Part shown: piece by piece, positions 62,348 to 64,000 of the stretch
How positions within the stretch are numbered: position 1 is the stretch's first letter
Layout: every line of letters begins with the position of its first letter
From: Alistipes sp.
GTDB lineage: Bacteria; Bacteroidota; Bacteroidia; Bacteroidales; Rikenellaceae
Direction: 5' to 3'
DNA: 64,000 nt
Assembly (NCBI GenBank): GCA_017630455.1
Contig: JAGBVG010000074.1
Location: forward strand, 104,193 to 168,192
Made by a program: the position numbers and the translations under genes
The notes under the pieces: model-generated
Told to the model about the DNA's origin: nothing
Seen by the model: only the letters and a program-made list of their open reading frames with translations
The model's database searches: none

Positions 62348-63172
62348 ATGTTTGAGTTGGAAAGAGATATAGTTGAGCAGGCGTGGCAGAACCGCGAGAT
62401 GCTCAAGGATGAGAGTGTCAAGGATGCTATACGTCGCATCGTCGAGGCTGTAGATAAGGGTGTGGTGCGTTGCGCCGAGCCTCTCGACCTCGAGAACAGC
62501 AAGTGGCAGGTGAATGAGTGGGTCAAGAAGGCTATTATTATGTACTTCCCGATCCAGACTATGCGCACTATGCGAGCTGGCGAGTTGGAGTGGTACGACA
62601 AGATGGAGCTGAAGCGTGGCTATGAGGAGCTCGGAGTTCGTGTTGTGCCTCACGCCGTGGCACGCTATGGCGCTTATATCGCCCCAGGAGCGATCCTTAT
62701 GCCTTCGTATGTGAACATTGGTGCGTATGTCGATAGCGGCACTATGGTCGATACGTGGGCTACCGTGGGCTCGTGCGCTCAGATTGGCAAGAACGTACAC
62801 CTCTCTGGTGGCGTGGGTATCGGCGGCGTGCTTGAGCCTGTGCAGGCGTCGCCTGTGATTATCGAGGATAACTGCTTCATCGGCTCGCGCTCTATCGTCG
62901 TGGAGGGTGCGCATATATGCCGCGAGGCGGTGCTTGGCTCTAATACTGTTATCACCGGCTCTACGCACATCATTGATGTTACGGGCGAGGAGCCTGTGGA
63001 GTATAAGGGTTACGTCCCTCCGCGCTCGGTTGTCGTATCAGGAACATATACCAAGAAGTTCCCTGCGGGAGAGTATGGCGTTCAGTGCGCACTTATCATC
63101 GGCCACAGAAAGGAGTCTACAGATAAGAAAACGTCGTTAAATGATGCGTTGCGCGACTTCGCGATATCATAA
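62348..63172 (+). CDS. dapD: Tetrahydrodipicolinate N-succinyltransferase
   Basis: Trimeric hexapeptide-repeat acyltransferase of the succinylase branch of lysine/diaminopimelate synthesis, which supplies the peptidoglycan crosslink. N-terminal helical part (LERDIVEQAWQNREMLKDES), then the left-handed beta-helix: GAYIAPGAILMPSYVNIGAY, VDSGTMVDTWATVGSCAQIG, VHLSGGVGIGGVLEPVQASP. 274 residues. Follows dxs after 10 bases, and a terminator follows. Confidence 0.95.
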   Translation: MFELERDIVEQAWQNREMLKDESVKDAIRRIVEAVDKGVVRCAEPLDLENSKWQVNEWVKKAIIMYFPIQTMRTMRAGELEWYDKMELKRGYEELGVRVVPHAVARYGAYIAPGAILMPSYVNIGAYVDSGTMVDTWATVGSCAQIGKNVHLSGGVGIGGVLEPVQASPVIIEDNCFIGSRSIVVEGAHICREAVLGSNTVITGSTHIIDVTGEEPVEYKGYVPPRSVVVSGTYTKKFPAGEYGVQCALIIGHRKESTDKKTSLNDALRDFAIS

Positions 63173-63248
63173 TGAGAGTGCAAAGTAGGCGGTTTTATCA
63201 CACTTTTTGCTGCCGAATAGTGGCTTTCTCTGTGAAAATTTGCAGTAT

Positions 63249-63292
63249 GGGCTGACTGGGAAATAGATCTCGGTCAGCTCCTTTTTTTTATT
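63249..63292 (+). terminator. Terminator of dxs-dapD
   Basis: GCTGAC / GTCAGC stem (63251-63256 and 63273-63278) with AGATCT in the loop, followed by CTCCTTTTTTTT. The rest of the 63173-63451 gap is AT-rich with nothing I can name. Confidence 0.75.
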
Positions 63293-63451
63293 TTTTCACT
63301 CTTTGTTGCCAATAAAATACCATTTTTATTATAAAATTTTACATTGCCAAAGCGAAAGTGTAATACGCAGATATACAGTAAGATGTGGTGTTGGAAATAG
63401 TCGAGTGGTGAAAATAGATTGCGGTTTTTTCTGAAAAAAGTTGCGAAAAAA

Positions 63452-63482
63452 TTTGGAGAATAAAAAAAAAGTAGTACCTTTG
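63452..63482 (+). promoter_or_regulatory. Promoter for the tRNA-Gly pair
   Basis: TTTG (63452-63455) and TACCTTTG (63475-63482), 19 bases apart, with an A9 tract between; 50 bases before the first tRNA. Confidence 0.65.
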
Positions 63483-63532
63483 CACTCGCAATCGAAAAGG
63501 TTGTAGTCGTAAAATTTTAAGATGTTAGTGTT

Positions 63533-63605
63533 GCGGAAATAGCTCAGTTGGTAGAGCACAACCTTGCCAAGGTTGGGGTCGCGAGTTCGAGTCTCGTTTT
63601 CCGCT
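63533..63605 (+). tRNA. tRNA-Gly (GCC), copy 1
   Basis: Acceptor GCGGAAA / TTTCCGC, D arm GCTC-AGTTGGTA-GAGC, anticodon arm CAACC-TTGCCAA-GGTTG with anticodon GCC, and canonical T arm GCGAG-TTCGAGT-CTCGT. No encoded CCA. Identical to copy 2. Confidence 0.96.
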
Positions 63606-63670
63606 CAAAATTAGACAGTTGCGTGAGTGATTGTCTTTTTTTATGCTAAAGACGCCAGTCGCATTTTATT

Positions 63671-63743
63671 GCGGAAATAGCTCAGTTGGTAGAGCACAAC
63701 CTTGCCAAGGTTGGGGTCGCGAGTTCGAGTCTCGTTTTCCGCT
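63671..63743 (+). tRNA. tRNA-Gly (GCC), copy 2
   Basis: Same 73-base sequence as copy 1, repeated 138 bases on. It is followed by a hairpin (63778-63815), so the two tRNAs probably share one transcript. Confidence 0.96.
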
Positions 63744-63777
63744 CCAAGAGTCCAAAATAAAAAGGACAAAGTAATGT

Positions 63778-63815
63778 AAAACCTCTTTGAAACGCTGTTT
63801 CAGAGAGGTTTTCTC
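63778..63815 (+). terminator. Terminator after the tRNA-Gly pair
   Basis: AACCTCT...TGAAA / TTTCA...AGAGGTT inverted repeat followed by TTCTCGTTTTT. Confidence 0.75.
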
Positions 63816-63870
63816 GTTTTTGGTCCGTAAGCCGAATCCCCTGAAAACACCTATTTCCGCTGTACATTTC

Positions 63871-63940
63871 GTTACGAAGTGTTACGAATTAACCCGAAAA
63901 CAAAAAGTCGTAACGGTTGTAATGAAAAGTCGTAACGGTT
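63871..63940. repeat. GTTACGA heptamer cluster at the right edge
   Basis: Two direct copies GTTACGA (63871 and 63881, 10 bases apart) are followed by two inverted copies TCGTAAC (63908 and 63930, 22 bases apart) inside two 16-base repeats AAAAGTCGTAACGGTT (63903-63918, 63925-63940). The two pairs face each other. The DNA beyond belongs to the neighbouring region outside the window. Confidence 0.75.
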
Positions 63941-64000
63941 ATTGGGGTTAATAAACTTTCTGTCTGTGGTTTACCTATACTTTTCCTGTACGCCAAATGC

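Noticed and set aside
61090-62601. A 503-codon open frame on the minus strand opposite dxs and dapD
   Set aside because: It lies entirely opposite two clear enzymes, has no recognisable domain, and its composition (His, Arg, Ser, Leu) is what GC-biased codons of dxs give when read backwards.
63682-63867. Small minus-strand frame across tRNA-Gly containing TRLELATPTLARLCSTN
   Set aside because: This is the well-known false protein made by translating a tRNA gene backwards.

Overview
The window comes from a Bacteroidota chromosome, most likely order Bacteroidales and, as a best guess, an Alistipes-like (Rikenellaceae) gut organism. The reasons are repeated -7 promoter elements of the form TAnnTTTG, few Shine-Dalgarno sites, GH92 and GH97 lipoprotein or secreted glycosidases, a DUF4271-hemD-rnpA-yidD string, BatD/BatE proteins, a TonB energy transducer, and a moderately GC-rich genome with AT-rich intergenic gaps. 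The genus is an inference; the phylum is well supported. Most of the window is core chromosome. I see no insertion sequence, prophage, CRISPR array, rRNA operon or obvious defence island.

Layout. 1-10.2 kb (minus strand): a truncated moxR ATPase at the edge, then a tightly packed run transcribed leftwards: U32-family hydroxylase, rRNA methyltransferase-like protein, two half-size chromate transporters, UvrD/PcrA helicase, a family 2 glycosyltransferase, endonuclease III and an S41 lipoprotein protease. 10.2-11.8 kb: an inositol-monophosphatase-family gene overlapping an unrecognised four-helix membrane protein. 12.0-19.05 kb (plus): serS, a 56-residue ferredoxin missed by length cutoffs, kbl, tRNA-Met with an odd T arm, queD with a structured leader, polA. 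19.1-25.6 kb (minus): FadL-like outer-membrane protein, a low-complexity lipoprotein, recR, batE, batD. 25.7-32.4 kb (minus): dnaX, tyrS, folB, a neurotransmitter-symporter-family transporter and class I fumarase. 32.5-37.7 kb: a metallophosphoesterase (plus), then comF, priA and a YitT protein (minus). 37.8-45.4 kb (minus): rlmN followed by a GH97 and two GH92 glycosidases. 45.5-48.2 kb (plus): tonB, hflX, upp. 48.3-57.7 kb (minus): pth and rplY, then a ten-gene run from a LysE-type exporter through cmk, ispH, a membrane protein, an S41 protease, a histidine kinase, DUF4271, hemD, rnpA and yidD. 58.0-60.3 kb: DUF3467 (plus), frr, a TlpA-like thioredoxin and pyrH (minus). 60.4-63.2 kb (plus): dxs and dapD. 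63.5-64 kb: two identical tRNA-Gly(GCC) genes and, at the right edge, a cluster of GTTACGA heptamers in both orientations.

Functional themes are DNA replication and repair (polA, dnaX, priA, recR, uvrD, nth), translation (serS, tyrS, frr, pth, rplY, rlmN, hflX, rnpA, tRNAs), envelope biology (bat genes, tonB, FadL-like porin, yidD, S41 proteases), isoprenoid, haem, folate, lysine and pyrimidine steps (dxs, ispH, hemD, folB, dapD, pyrH, upp, cmk) and alpha-mannan/alpha-galactoside breakdown (GH92/GH97).

The most interesting sequence-level signal is a run of ten A residues in dnaX exactly at the end of the clamp-loader ATPase part. One extra A, or a -1 ribosomal shift, puts a TGA immediately after the run and would yield a gamma-like short subunit. 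Other items worth checking are the heptamer array beside tRNA-Gly, the non-canonical T arm of the tRNA-Met, the queD leader, the split bat locus and the SusCD-free glycosidase operon.
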